Below, one piece after another: positions 40,687-50,052 of a stretch of DNA of 64,000 nt (the stretch's first letter is position 1; each line of letters begins with the position of its first letter). The stretch spans positions 310,001 through 374,000 of the forward strand of contig NZ_JADNQZ010000059.1 in assembly GCF_015709515.1 (NCBI RefSeq), in the 5' to 3' direction. Made by a program: the position numbers and the translations under genes. The notes under the pieces were generated by a model. The model was given only the letters and a program-made list of their open reading frames with translations. It was not told the origin of the DNA and searched no databases. Source of the stretch: Methylocystis sp. H62. GTDB taxonomy: Bacteria > Pseudomonadota > Alphaproteobacteria > Rhizobiales > Beijerinckiaceae.

Positions 40687-41678
40687 AGTTGAATCCTGTA
40701 GCCAGGATCACGGCGCGAAAGGCTCCTGAATCTCGTTTTATCGTCGGAGTTGCGCTCGTTCTTGGCGTTCTGCTTCCGCTTGAGACTCACGCGCAAGATC
40801 GCATTGATCGCGTCACGGGTTTCGAGCGCGAAGCGATCCACACCGCCGCCTGGCCGGCCGGCAAAAAGGTCGCGGTCAGCTTCGCGTTTTTCGTGGAGGA
40901 GTTCGGCTTCGGCCAAGGTCCGATCTTCCGTCCAGATCTTGCCTCGCGCAATCCTGACCTCGTGAACGAAGCGTTCCGTCAATATGCGATCGACTGGGGC
41001 GTTGTCCGCGTCGGCCGGCTATTTCAAGAACTGAATGTGCCGCTCACCATCGTGGTGAACGCGGAGTTTTTCGGCAAGCATCCATCGGTCTGGAAGGAGT
41101 TCCGTTCGATGCTGCCGAACGCGCCGATCGTCGCGCACGGCATGAACAACACAAGCCGCATGTTGCCGCTTCGGAGCGGGATCGCCGCGCAGAAGGCCTA
41201 CATTCGCCGAACATTGGATCTCATCGCCGAAGCCACGGGCGTCAGGCCGACGGGCTGGTCGAGTCCGAGCGTCTACGCCAATCGCGACACGATGCGTGCG
41301 TTGGCCGCCGAAGGCGTCGCCTATACGCTCGACCAGATGGATTCGGATGTCATTTCACGTTTGAAGACGCCGGAAGGCTCGCTCATTCTGCTGCCCTATC
41401 CGGCCGTAACCGTCGACATGGGCCAATATCTCGCTCGGATGAAAACGACGAGAGAGATCGAGACGCTCTGGTTGGACTATGTCTCGGAACTGACCATCGA
41501 GGCGCGCGCAGATCCGGCGCGAGGCGCCACGACCGTGGTCATCGGCATACATCCCTTTGTCGTCGGCACGCCGGACGGCGCCCTCGCGCTGCGGCGCGTT
41601 CTTTTGCGCCTCAAGGAAGACGACGCTGTATGGCTGGCGGACGCCGACGCCCTTTTGAAGGCGGCTGGCCTGAGATGA
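40683..41678 (+). CDS. Exported polysaccharide-deacetylase-like (NodB-fold) protein
   Basis: A 331-residue protein starting at GTG 40683 in a four-base overlap with the gene before it. A signal peptide ends near residue 37 (LPLETHAQ). The fold is the carbohydrate esterase 4/PuuE-allantoinase type: FFVEEFGFG, LFQELNVPLTIVVNAEFF, IVAHGMNN, TGVRPTGWSSPS, and a late VVIGIHPFVVGTP. The His in AHGMNN and in GIHPF could bind metal, but the classic Asp-Asp pair is not obvious. It may act on amide or N-ring bonds rather than on sugar. Confidence 0.8.
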   Translation: MKLNPVARITARKAPESRFIVGVALVLGVLLPLETHAQDRIDRVTGFEREAIHTAAWPAGKKVAVSFAFFVEEFGFGQGPIFRPDLASRNPDLVNEAFRQYAIDWGVVRVGRLFQELNVPLTIVVNAEFFGKHPSVWKEFRSMLPNAPIVAHGMNNTSRMLPLRSGIAAQKAYIRRTLDLIAEATGVRPTGWSSPSVYANRDTMRALAAEGVAYTLDQMDSDVISRLKTPEGSLILLPYPAVTVDMGQYLARMKTTREIETLWLDYVSELTIEARADPARGATTVVIGIHPFVVGTPDGALALRRVLLRLKEDDAVWLADADALLKAAGLR

Positions 41679-41771
41679 GCGAAGCCGTCGATTCCGACGA
41701 CTTTCACCGGTATTCGCGCGCTTGATCCCGACGGATCGCCTGGAACAGGCCAACGCCGTTTGGCGCGCCGG

Positions 41772-41970
41772 TCAGGACAAAGATGTGAATGTCGCGCCGC
41801 CTCCGAGCGTTTCCTGCACTCCAATAGAGCCCCCCAGGGCGTCCATAATCTCCTTCGCGATCGCGAGCCCAAGTCCTGTTCCAGGCTCCGCCTCGTTCTT
41901 GCGCCAAGTCGCCTGGAGCAGATTACCGAGTCCTGCGTCAGTGCGCGATTGAGCGTCGACGTCGGTCAGC
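41772..41970 (-). pseudogene. Histidine kinase C-terminal fragment
   Basis: Reading minus from about 41970, the frame gives a kinase ATP-binding end: EPGTGLGLAIAKEIMDALGG then QETLGGGATF and a stop. This is the G2 box and the end of a HATPase domain without any other part of a kinase. It lies just after the intact kinase gene and overlaps its last codons in another frame. It is related to, but not identical with, the intact copy, so it is probably the remnant of a second kinase. Confidence 0.75.
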
Positions 41971-43359
41971 TCGACAGCCGCCCGACCCGAATTCTTCCAG
42001 CTCGATCCTGAATGTCGCGCCGCCGCCCGGCGTATCCTTGACGAGGATCGATCCTCCCATCCGCTCGACGAGTCGCTTCGAAATCGACAGTCCGAGGCCG
42101 ACGCCAACGCCTTCCCTGTCTCGGCGCCAAAAAGGTTCGAATATCTTTTCGCGATCCGAAGGCGCGACGCCCGGGCCATGATCGATTACTTCGATCGCCG
42201 CCCCTGAAAGGACGCGAACCCGGACGACGTCGCCCTCCGGCTCGGCTCGAAGCGCGTTGTCGAGAAGATTGGCGACGACGCATTCAAGCGCCCATCGCGC
42301 GCACCTTACTTCGGTCGGCGATTCGGGCTCTTCGAACGCGATCCGCTTTTTGTTTTCGATCATCAGCGGCGCATAATCGGCGACGAGATGCAGAACGGTC
42401 GTTCCCAGATCAATGCGGTCTTGTTCGCATTCCTTGCGAACCGAAAATCGCGCCGTCGCCAACAGCTGTTCTACGATCGTCTGAATGCGCCGAATGTCGC
42501 GCCGGATATTGCGACGAAACGCAACGTCGTCGGGATTATCTGCATGGGCGCGCATAATTGCGATGGGCGTGCGCAACTCATGGGCCGCGTTGGCGGTAAA
42601 GCGGCGTTGCGCGGCGACTCCGGCGTCGAGACGCGCCAGCGCGGCGTTGACCGCGTCGATGAAGGGGACGACCTCCTTCGGCGCGTCGTTGGCCGCGACG
42701 CGCTGGTGCAAAGTGTTCATGTCGATGGCGGCGATGTCAGCCGCGGCGGCGCGCAGCGGCGCAAGCCCGCGCTGAACGACGAACCATGCAATGGCAAGCG
42801 CCCCCAACATCGCGGGGGCAGTGACGATAGCGGTATGCAGCGTCAAGAACAGTCCGGCGACTGCAACGAGATCGCTCCACGCAAATCTATATCCATAGGC
42901 CGCTATTGCGTACGGCCCGAACGCGGTCTGCGCCTGCCGCAAATAGCCGCGCGCTTGGCTTGTCTCATTACCCGGAATCCGAAACTTTATCGCCGAGGCC
43001 TCTATTTGATTGAAACCGCCGAGCGCTGCGACGAGTTCCGGCGATGAGCCACGCAGGGCCTGACCGCTTCGTTGATCAAATGCGGCATAGCGAACCTGCG
43101 GATTGGCGTCGTTATAGGCGCGCAAAGCGGCTGTCGGCTCCAGAACCACGGTCCCTTCGGGAGCCTGCATCAATGAGTCGACGACAAGCGAATGAATACG
43201 ATATTCGCCCCAATCGTCTGGCGCGATTTCCCAGTTCGGGCTGACGCCCGATATGGAGACGAAGAAGTCGGTGATTGGGATCAGGAAAAACAGCGCGGCG
43301 AATTGTGCGAGCGCGAGATAGACGATCACCCGAGCTGATAAAGATTGGCGCTTGTTCAT
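41938..43359 (-). CDS. Two-component sensor histidine kinase
   Basis: A 473-residue inner-membrane kinase. Membrane helices at about residues 10-32 and 170-195 bracket a periplasmic sensor of about 135 residues. A HAMP-like linker follows, then the phospho-acceptor His in FTANAAHELRTPIAIMRAH (near residue 265), the N box, and VGVGLGLSISKRL. The normal end is GGGATFRIELEEF. The last 18 residues run into remnant sequence. Start overlaps the regulator stop, so the pair is one operon. Confidence 0.92.
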   Translation of the reverse strand: MNKRQSLSARVIVYLALAQFAALFFLIPITDFFVSISGVSPNWEIAPDDWGEYRIHSLVVDSLMQAPEGTVVLEPTAALRAYNDANPQVRYAAFDQRSGQALRGSSPELVAALGGFNQIEASAIKFRIPGNETSQARGYLRQAQTAFGPYAIAAYGYRFAWSDLVAVAGLFLTLHTAIVTAPAMLGALAIAWFVVQRGLAPLRAAAADIAAIDMNTLHQRVAANDAPKEVVPFIDAVNAALARLDAGVAAQRRFTANAAHELRTPIAIMRAHADNPDDVAFRRNIRRDIRRIQTIVEQLLATARFSVRKECEQDRIDLGTTVLHLVADYAPLMIENKKRIAFEEPESPTEVRCARWALECVVANLLDNALRAEPEGDVVRVRVLSGAAIEVIDHGPGVAPSDREKIFEPFWRRDREGVGVGLGLSISKRLVERMGGSILVKDTPGGGATFRIELEEFGSGGCRADRRRRSIAH

Positions 43360-44033
43360 GACGGCTCTCGCGCGAGCATGTAGCCAATTCCGCGCGCTGC
43401 ATGGATCTCGACGCCGGCGTCGAGATCATGCAGGCGCCTGCGCAATCTCGAAACCAGAATGTTTAGCGCATTGCCGTCAACGTCGTCATCGAATCCGTAA
43501 ATCTCTTCGAGAAGCTTGTCGCGCAATACGACGCGGCCGGCGTTTCGGATAAGCGCTTCAAGCAGCGCGAGCTCTCGCCGGTGGAGCACGATGGGCCGGC
43601 CGCCGACGACCACCTGATGGGACGCCAGATCGAACGACAAGCGGCCAAGCGCGACAGGGGGAGGCGCGTCTCCGCCCGAACGCCGGAGACACGCCCTGAT
43701 TCGCGCCATCAGTTCATCGAGATCGCAAGGCTTCGCCAGATAATCATCAGCGCCGGCGTCAAGCCCGCAGATGCGATCGGCGACCGACTCACATGCGGTC
43801 AGAATCAAGATCCGGATTCCGGGCTGAAGCGCCCGCATCCCGGAAAGGAGCTCAAGTCCGTCCCCATCGGGCAGACGCCGATCCACGAGGGCGAGCGCGT
43901 ATTTGTGGCACGTCAGGGCCGCACGCGCTTCATCGAGCGCGCTGACATGGTCTGCAATAAATCCAGACCGTCCCAATCGTACGCTAAGCGCGCGCGCCAA
44001 CTCCGGCTCGTCCTCGACTAGCAGAATGCGCAT
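43356..44033 (-). CDS. OmpR-family response regulator
   Basis: A 225-residue regulator. The receiver domain has LLVEDEPELA, the phospho-acceptor Asp in ALVDRRLPDGDG and Lys in YLAKPCDL. The C-terminal winged helix has LTPR-type recognition sequence RRELALLEALIRNAGRVV and NILVSRLRRRL. It overlaps the kinase gene by four bases and is transcribed away from the TonB receptor gene, which is its likely target. Confidence 0.94.
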   Translation of the reverse strand: MRILLVEDEPELARALSVRLGRSGFIADHVSALDEARAALTCHKYALALVDRRLPDGDGLELLSGMRALQPGIRILILTACESVADRICGLDAGADDYLAKPCDLDELMARIRACLRRSGGDAPPPVALGRLSFDLASHQVVVGGRPIVLHRRELALLEALIRNAGRVVLRDKLLEEIYGFDDDVDGNALNILVSRLRRRLHDLDAGVEIHAARGIGYMLAREPS

Positions 44034-44288
44034 CGAGCGTGGCCAGTCGTCGCGCTACCCGCCCGCGTCCGATGGGACGCCAGGGACAAATTTGAAAGTT
44101 GAGACATTTATCAATCGCTCCGCCGCAAGCGAATGCGCGAGGGTAAGGCGAAGAATGATAAAAATGCAACAGTTTCGATAAGTCGAAGTCACGACCCTCC
44201 ATGTTACCTCCATGAAAGTTTCGCCTCATAGACAGGCTTCCTGAATCGCGGCGGCGACTTTTCGACAGTTGAGCAGCAGGAGGCCACC

Positions 44289-46661
44289 ATGCTCACTCAC
44301 AAGCTATTTTGGGGCGTTAGCGTACAGGTGTTGGCGATTGGCTGGGTGAGCGGCGCGGCGCTCGCGCAGCAAAGCCTGCCGACGATCGACATTGGCGCGA
44401 GGGCCCCACGCTCGTCTCAGCGGTCGATCCCGTCGACGACCGAGGCGCCATCGTCTCTCTCGTCAGCGCAGGATGGTCCGCCGATCGAGCAGACCACCGC
44501 CGGACCGGTTCGGGGCTATCAGGCGCTCACGACGCGCGCCACGCGATTCCAAACCCCCATCCAAGAATTGCCGATGTCGGTGCAGGTGATCCCACGCAAG
44601 CTGATCGACGATCAGCAGGCCATTTCGCAAGCCGAGGTCTTTCGCAACGTTTCCGGTCTACAGCCGGTAAGTCCGTTGTTCCCCGGCGGAATCGGCCCCA
44701 GCCTGCGGGGTATGCGGGCGGAGCGCTATATCGACGGTTTGCCGAATTACTATGATCTCGGCGTGCGCGACCTCCTCGTCAATGTCGAGCGCATTGAAGT
44801 GATCAAAGGGCCGGCAAGCATTCTCTTTCAGGGCGGACAAAGCCCGGTCGGCGGCGTCGTCAACATCGTCTCAAGGCTTCCGACGCCGGATCGCTTCGCC
44901 GAAGCGGGCGTGCGCGGGGGCGGCTACAGCTACGTAAGCCCTTACATCGACGTCAATCAGCCGCTGACCGAGGATAAGAGCGTCTTGTTCCGTCTCACGG
45001 CGCAATATGAGACGACGCGTTCGAACATCGATGTCGTGCATCGACGCAGCTATACGATCAACCCGACCATCAAGATCGCGCCGACCGACGCCACCTCGCT
45101 GATCGTGCAGGGAATTATCACGCGGCGGGATCAGCCGGACTATGCGGGACTTCCGGCCGTTGGAACGATCGACCATTCGCTTTTTGCGATCCGTCCCACC
45201 GCCTTTTTGTCGACGCCCGGCCTGCCCAGCACCGGGACCTCATCGTCCGGCGTGACGCTGCGTTTCGATCACAAGTTCGACGAAACATTCTCCACTTTCA
45301 CGAGCGCGCGCTTTTCTTCGTCGGGCATTTACGAGCCCTCGCAAATACCCTTCGGCAACACGCCGACCTTCTATGCCGATCCTTTCCTGCCCCTGCTTGG
45401 CGGCCCGGGAGTCATCGGCGGCCCAAGCCAGTTCTATATGGCGAACACGATCCTCAAACAGCAGGTGAAGGAGGTGTCGGTCACGTCGAACGTCATGGCC
45501 AAATTCGACGCTGGGCCGACCAAAAACAAATTGCTGCTTGGCGGCGATTTCAACCGCGTCTGGGAACTCGGCTACCTTGCCGGCGCCAACGCCACCGCGC
45601 CGGATCCCGCTATCCAAAGCGTCCTTGACTTTTGGGGACTGGGAGCCTTCGCGCCGCTCTACCCGATCTTCACCGACTTCAGAGCGCCGGTCTTTCCGCC
45701 CTATCTCTACCCGCTTCCGGGCCAGGGCAATTACACAATTTTCAGTCGCGTCAACAACGCCTATCAGAACGCCGGCGTCACCTTGCAGCTGCAGTCGACG
45801 ATACTCGACCGTTTGCACATTCTCGCGGCGGGCCGGGTCGCCTTCATCGACATCAACTCGGAGGAGGCGGCCCTCGTCCCGCCTACGAGATTTAACTCCA
45901 CCCGAACCGCATTCCTGCCGCGCGTCGGCGCGCTTTTCGACGTGACAGACTGGCTCTCAGTCTACGGCAGCTATGCGCAAGGCCTGCGTCCGGTGACCTT
46001 CTTCAATGGCGCTGGCGGCGCCGCGCCAAAGCCCGAGGGCTCGGAGCAGTGGGAGGCTGGCATTAAGCTCAACGGCCCGATGGGTCTTTCCGGCACGCTT
46101 GACTATTTCGATCTCAAACGCACCGGCGTGCCGGTGACTCCGGCGGGCAGCCTGACGCAGCGACAGTCCGGCGAATGGCGTTCCACCGGTTTTGAGGCGG
46201 ATCTCATTTGGCAGCCGACGGCGGAACTGTCCGTTCTCGCAAGCTATGCGCATATCGACGCAAGAGTGTCGCGCGACGAAAACCCGAGGCTGGTGAACGC
46301 CACGCTCAATCTTGCGCCGCGCGATTCCGGGCGCCTGTGGGGACACTATGCCTTCGACGGCGCGCTTTTCGACGGCGCGCTCAGAGGGTGGTCGGTTGGC
46401 GCGGGACTTTACGCCGCATCGGGGACCGTGATCGAGATCGGCCAGCCGCAACCCTGGGCGCTGATCGGGCGCCCCTGGAGCACCAGCAGCTATGTCACCT
46501 TCGACGCCACGCTCGCCTACAAGCACGAGAATTTTACATTCGCGATCAATGGCAAGAATCTCGGCGGCCAACAGTATTTCGTTCAATATCCCTATCTTTC
46601 CGGAAGAGTTGCGCCGGGAGAGGGACGCACGGTCTTCGTGTCGTTCTCGGCGCGGATGTAG
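44289..46661 (+). CDS. TonB-dependent siderophore-type receptor
   Basis: A 790-residue outer-membrane receptor. Signal peptide ends at SGAALA-Q. The plug domain (about residues 90-210) has the RATRFQTPIQELPMSVQVI TonB/plug entry, VERIEVIKGPASILFQGG and GGVVNIVSRLP. The rest is the 22-strand barrel, ending in an aromatic-rich last strand (VFVSFSARM). Siderophore-receptor type by plug sequence. A GGAGG site sits five bases before the ATG. The 255-base gap to the divergent regulator should contain both promoters. Confidence 0.93.
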   Translation: MLTHKLFWGVSVQVLAIGWVSGAALAQQSLPTIDIGARAPRSSQRSIPSTTEAPSSLSSAQDGPPIEQTTAGPVRGYQALTTRATRFQTPIQELPMSVQVIPRKLIDDQQAISQAEVFRNVSGLQPVSPLFPGGIGPSLRGMRAERYIDGLPNYYDLGVRDLLVNVERIEVIKGPASILFQGGQSPVGGVVNIVSRLPTPDRFAEAGVRGGGYSYVSPYIDVNQPLTEDKSVLFRLTAQYETTRSNIDVVHRRSYTINPTIKIAPTDATSLIVQGIITRRDQPDYAGLPAVGTIDHSLFAIRPTAFLSTPGLPSTGTSSSGVTLRFDHKFDETFSTFTSARFSSSGIYEPSQIPFGNTPTFYADPFLPLLGGPGVIGGPSQFYMANTILKQQVKEVSVTSNVMAKFDAGPTKNKLLLGGDFNRVWELGYLAGANATAPDPAIQSVLDFWGLGAFAPLYPIFTDFRAPVFPPYLYPLPGQGNYTIFSRVNNAYQNAGVTLQLQSTILDRLHILAAGRVAFIDINSEEAALVPPTRFNSTRTAFLPRVGALFDVTDWLSVYGSYAQGLRPVTFFNGAGGAAPKPEGSEQWEAGIKLNGPMGLSGTLDYFDLKRTGVPVTPAGSLTQRQSGEWRSTGFEADLIWQPTAELSVLASYAHIDARVSRDENPRLVNATLNLAPRDSGRLWGHYAFDGALFDGALRGWSVGAGLYAASGTVIEIGQPQPWALIGRPWSTSSYVTFDATLAYKHENFTFAINGKNLGGQQYFVQYPYLSGRVAPGEGRTVFVSFSARM

Positions 46662-46669
46662 GAGTGACG

Positions 46670-47509
46670 ATGAGTGAGATCGACCGCCGTCAGTTCGGCG
46701 ACGGCGTCGCCGCCTTCGCCATGCTGCTCGCAAGCGGCGCTTTGGCGGCCCCGAGCCCGTCGCCGGACGACGGCAGGGCGCCGCATAAGATGCCGGACAT
46801 GCCTGCGTATTGGCGCGGCAAGGAGAAAGTCGCCTTTCTGATTTACCCCGGCTTCACCGCGCTCGACATGGTCGGGCCGCAATATATGTTCGCCAATCTG
46901 ATGGGCGCGACGATAGAGATCGTCGGCAAGTCGCGCGATCCCATCCGCAGCGATACTGGCGTCGTCTTCACGCCGTCGGCAAAATTCGAGGACGCCGCGT
47001 CGAACCTCGACATTTTGTGTGTTCCTGGAGGCTCGGCCGGAACGCTCGCCGCGATGCGCGATGAAGAGACCCTCGCCTATATTCGCGCCGCCGGACACGG
47101 CGCGCGTTACGTCACGTCGGTCTGCACCGGCTCCATGCTGCTGGGGTCCGCAGGCATGCTCGACGGCTATCGCGCCACGTCTCATTGGGTCACCAAGCCG
47201 CTGTTGCCCGTTTTCGGCGCGACGCCGGCCGAAGGCCGTTTCGTGCGGGATCGAAACAGGATCACGGCGGAAGGGGTCACCGCCGGTCTGGACTTCGCGC
47301 TCGCCCTCGTCGCGGAATTGCGGGATCGCAAATATGCCGAGGGCGTTCAGCTGCTGGCGCAATATGCGCCAGCGCCGCCCTTCAACGCCGGCGAACCTGG
47401 AACGGCGCCCGCGGCGGTCACGACAATGCTCGACACTATGTTTGCCGGTTTCAAAGAGGAAATGCGCGCCGCTGCTGCGGCGGCCTATACAAGATCGAAA
47501 GGGCTCTGA
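46670..47509 (+). CDS. DJ-1/PfpI-family protein, isonitrile-hydratase-like, exported
   Basis: A 279-residue protein. The DJ-1/PfpI domain (from about residue 45) starts KVAFLIYPGFTALDMVGP and carries the nucleophile Cys in TSVCTGSMLLGSAGML, the pattern of isonitrile hydratase and GlxA N-domains. There is no AraC DNA-binding half. The N-terminus has RRQFGDGVAAFAMLLASGALA, a possible twin-arginine signal. GGAG overlaps the receptor stop and precedes the ATG by five bases, so receptor and enzyme are coupled. An enzyme acting on an imported ligand is a plausible but unproven role. Confidence 0.85.
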   Translation: MSEIDRRQFGDGVAAFAMLLASGALAAPSPSPDDGRAPHKMPDMPAYWRGKEKVAFLIYPGFTALDMVGPQYMFANLMGATIEIVGKSRDPIRSDTGVVFTPSAKFEDAASNLDILCVPGGSAGTLAAMRDEETLAYIRAAGHGARYVTSVCTGSMLLGSAGMLDGYRATSHWVTKPLLPVFGATPAEGRFVRDRNRITAEGVTAGLDFALALVAELRDRKYAEGVQLLAQYAPAPPFNAGEPGTAPAAVTTMLDTMFAGFKEEMRAAAAAAYTRSKGL

Positions 47510-47821
47510 CGCGAAATCGGCGAACACTTGCATCCCGCCTTCGAAATTATCATGCATGAAGGTGTTGTGAATCGCACGACGTCGAAGGGCCGGACGATGA
47601 TGGCGGGGTTGGCGCCGCTAGACGAGCGGCGGTCGCCGCTCGATAAACCGATTTAGGCCACAACAATTCCGCGTTGGAGAACAGCATTTCGCTCTCCTCG
47701 GCGATATCTCGAAAAAGCGGAATGTGACCGTGCATCCCGAGCGCCGTAGTGATGCAGCCGCAATGCGCCAACCGAGCGTATCGGCGAGGCTGATTGAACC
47801 GAGCGCACGCCGCGCAAGCAG
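47510..47821. other. Gap after the DJ-1/PfpI gene, nothing recognised
   Basis: 312 bases between convergent genes. A minus-strand frame of 73 codons (47550-47771) is present but has no family match in my knowledge and no ribosome binding site. No terminator hairpin with a T tract was seen. Confidence 0.35.
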
Positions 47822-48895
47822 TCAGTTCCTGAGTCCAATAGCAGCTTCATCCCAATCAAGGCCTGTTCCGGCCACAGCGGGAATATGCAACATCCCGTCT
47901 ACGACGTCATAGGGCTGCTTCAGGATTGGATTGACCCAATTCTGCCACTCAAGCCAATGCGACGTTTCGGATACCCGCATGACGTGGGCGCCGACCTCTG
48001 GATAGAGATGCGTAGAAATGGGCGCCCCGAACGCCGCCGCAATCGCTGCCGATTTTAGCCAGCCGGTTACGCCGCCGATCCTCATGAAGTCGGGCATGAC
48101 CAGGTCGCACGCCTTCATTTGAAGCGCACGGTGCAGATCCCGATGACCGTAGAAGTTTTCTCCTATCTGCAGCGGCGTTTTCAGTTGCGAAGCGAGGCGC
48201 GCATATCCATCCAGATTGTCGTAAACGATAGGTTCCTCGATCCAATCCAGGCCCAAGCCGTCGACCGACTGGCACCTCACGAGCGCTTCAGCAAGATCGA
48301 GCCCTTGATTGAAATCCGCCATCAAACGAACGCCGGGGCCAACTGCCGCGCGCACAGTCTCGATCGCGCGCAAATCCTGATCTGCGGTTGCGCGGCCTAG
48401 CCGGATTTTCAGTCCGGCGAATCCTCCTTCTTGGATGAGCCTCGCGGCTTCCTCCCCTAATTGCGCTGGATCGCTCAGCCAAAGACCGTTGCTGTTATAG
48501 GCCTTCACCGGCCCAACCGTTCCGCCGAGGAGCACGCACAAGGGTAGATTCGCGGCCTTCGCCAAGGCGTCCCACGCCGCCATATCGAGGCCCGAAACGG
48601 CGATCATGCTCAATCCCTGATAGCCAACGAAATGGAGAGACTTGCGGGTCAGCTCGAAGATCTCGGTCGGCGCGACGGCATGACCCTCGAGAAGTTCGCC
48701 AAAATCCTCCAAGGCGGCAATGATGTATTTCATCGCCTTCGCCGTGTACGGTTCGAGGTAGCTGCGCCCAACGATTCCTTCGTTTGTGAAAAGATCGATG
48801 AGGATCACGGGCCAGTCGGAGATCGTCGCTATTCTGGCGACGATCGGGCGTTCCAATTTGAGGATCAAGGGCCGCGCCGCGACTCTCAGGGCGCG
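47822..48895 (-). pseudogene. Mandelate racemase/muconate lactonizing enzyme-like gene, 5' end lost
   Basis: About 357 codons of an enolase-superfamily enzyme, nearly full length for the mandelate racemase group (about 360). Metal and catalytic residues are intact: KxR in GLKIRLGRA, Asp in MADFNQG, Glu in WIEEPIVYD, Glu in IGENFYG, and His in STHLYPEVG. Homology begins only at about 48895, where it meets primase/helicase-type sequence on the other strand. No ATG, GTG or TTG fits the natural start; the frame stays open to 49270, which would add about 125 antisense residues. Probably inactive or expressed as a chimera. Confidence 0.8.
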
Positions 48896-49240
48896 ACGCT
48901 CTATGGGCGCGGGCGCGACATTCCCGATTTCGACGTCGCCGTCGTCTTCGACAAGGAGGCTTGTAAATGGCGCGCGCTCGGTGAGGCGGCTGAAGTCAGG
49001 CGAACGGACGAGCGCAACACGATTCTCACGGCTCTCAAGGCTGCGGGCGGAGAGGGAATGACGCCGCGAGAGATCGCCGCCGAAACGGGCATGAAAGACG
49101 CCAACGTGCGCAAGTTGATCGGCAAAATGGTGACGGCCGGCGAGGCGTTGAAGGCGGGACGCGGTCGCTATTTGCACGCTGAGCACGCGGAGAAGCTGGC
49201 CGCAGAGGACAGCGCGACGGAGCTGTTTAAGGAGGGTTGA
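48886..49240 (+). pseudogene. 3' fragment of a primase/RepA-type helicase gene
   Basis: About 118 codons that match the C-terminal end of phage/plasmid AAA ATPases linked with DNA primases: TLYGRGRDIPDFDVAV, FDKEACKWRALGEAAEVRR, then a winged helix (MTPREIAAETGMKDANVRKLIGKM) and a short tail. The ATPase core is absent. Upstream sequence on this strand is antisense to the racemase-like gene. It marks the left edge of the accessory region. Confidence 0.75.
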
Positions 49241-49267
49241 GGCGGTTTCAGCGGCAAGATTCGCTCT

Positions 49268-49540
49268 CATTGTGACCGTTGTGACTTTGGCGTTCACAAT
49301 GAGCGGTCACAATGGCGGCGGAGCGCCAGACGCCAAAAATCGGCTTTTTCTCTACCACCCATCACAATGATCACAACGATCACAACGGCCGATCACGCTG
49401 CCCAAGCGCTTGATATACAAGGTATTTATCGTCCGTCAATTGTGACCGGCATTGTGATCGCTCCTTATATGCCCAATCACAATCCGACCCTCTGACTCTC
49501 TTCCTGAGTCCTCATTGTTACCGTTGTGACCATTGTGATC
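49268..49540. repeat. Array of 13 TTGTGA-type repeats (iteron-like)
   Basis: Thirteen copies of TTGTGAYS or its complement occur in 273 bases, in both orientations. Positions include 49270, 49279, 49294, 49307, 49362, 49371, 49380, 49440, 49452, 49477, 49515 (variant TTGTTACC), 49524 and 49533. The extended form is CATTGTGACCGTTGTGAC. Spacing is often 9 to 12 bases but not regular, and there are no unique spacers, so it is not a CRISPR array. It could be a replication or partition site of the element that carried the helicase gene. Confidence 0.75.
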
Positions 49541-50052
49541 GGGTTTGAGAGAGTATGCGCGCGCGAGCCCTGGACCTGATTTTTGAGCTGGACGCGTCCT
49601 TCAAGTGCCCCCTGGGCGGCCGAACGTTTTCCCGTCGTCGGCGAAATTGAGCTCCCGTTCCGAACACGCTGGCAAAACCCTTGGCGGCGGCAATGCAGCC
49701 TAAGCGCCCGACATCTCGGACGCGCGCCTTGACGAGTCGGCAATGAGCACGGGGAGCAGGAATGAAGCCGACGCTCCAGTGAGCACGGCGAGAACGATCA
49801 ACGGGCGGCCTGAGCCGGGATTTCTCCTCCCTTCTGTGAAAGACGCTCCTGCGGGCTCCGCTGTCGCGTTACACGGCGGTTTGAAAGCTGTGAGGGCGAT
49901 GAGGACGGCAACAAGCTCGCACAATGGCCTATGAGGAATATTGGCGACAGTGCCTGACCGACCGTCATCAGTCGTGATTGACTACGCTGGCTCTGCATGA
50001 TCGGATTCAAAATCGTGGATTTCCGCGAAGCTGGACGCGGCGCGGTGGTAAA
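49541..50052. other. Gap between the repeat array and the TPR protein gene
   Basis: About 510 bases. A 63-codon plus-strand frame (49743-49934) has a plausible composition but no ribosome binding site or recognised family. The last 60 bases should carry the promoter of the TPR protein gene. Nothing else is seen. Confidence 0.3.

Noticed and set aside
44034-44288. Fur box between the regulator and the TonB receptor gene
   Set aside because: An AT-rich stretch (GAATGATAAAAATG) recalls part of a Fur site, but the inverted repeat is too poor to call.
47550-47771. Minus-strand frame of 73 codons after the DJ-1/PfpI gene
   Set aside because: No ribosome binding site, low-complexity Ala/Ser/Pro tail and no recognised family.
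48632-48885. Plus-strand frame upstream of the helicase fragment as part of that gene
   Set aside because: This stretch is antisense to a well-conserved mandelate racemase-like domain; only the part from about 48886 resembles the helicase end.
49268-49540. Possible CRISPR array
   Set aside because: Repeats are only 8-10 bases, occur in both orientations, and spacers are irregular and partly zero; no cas genes are present.
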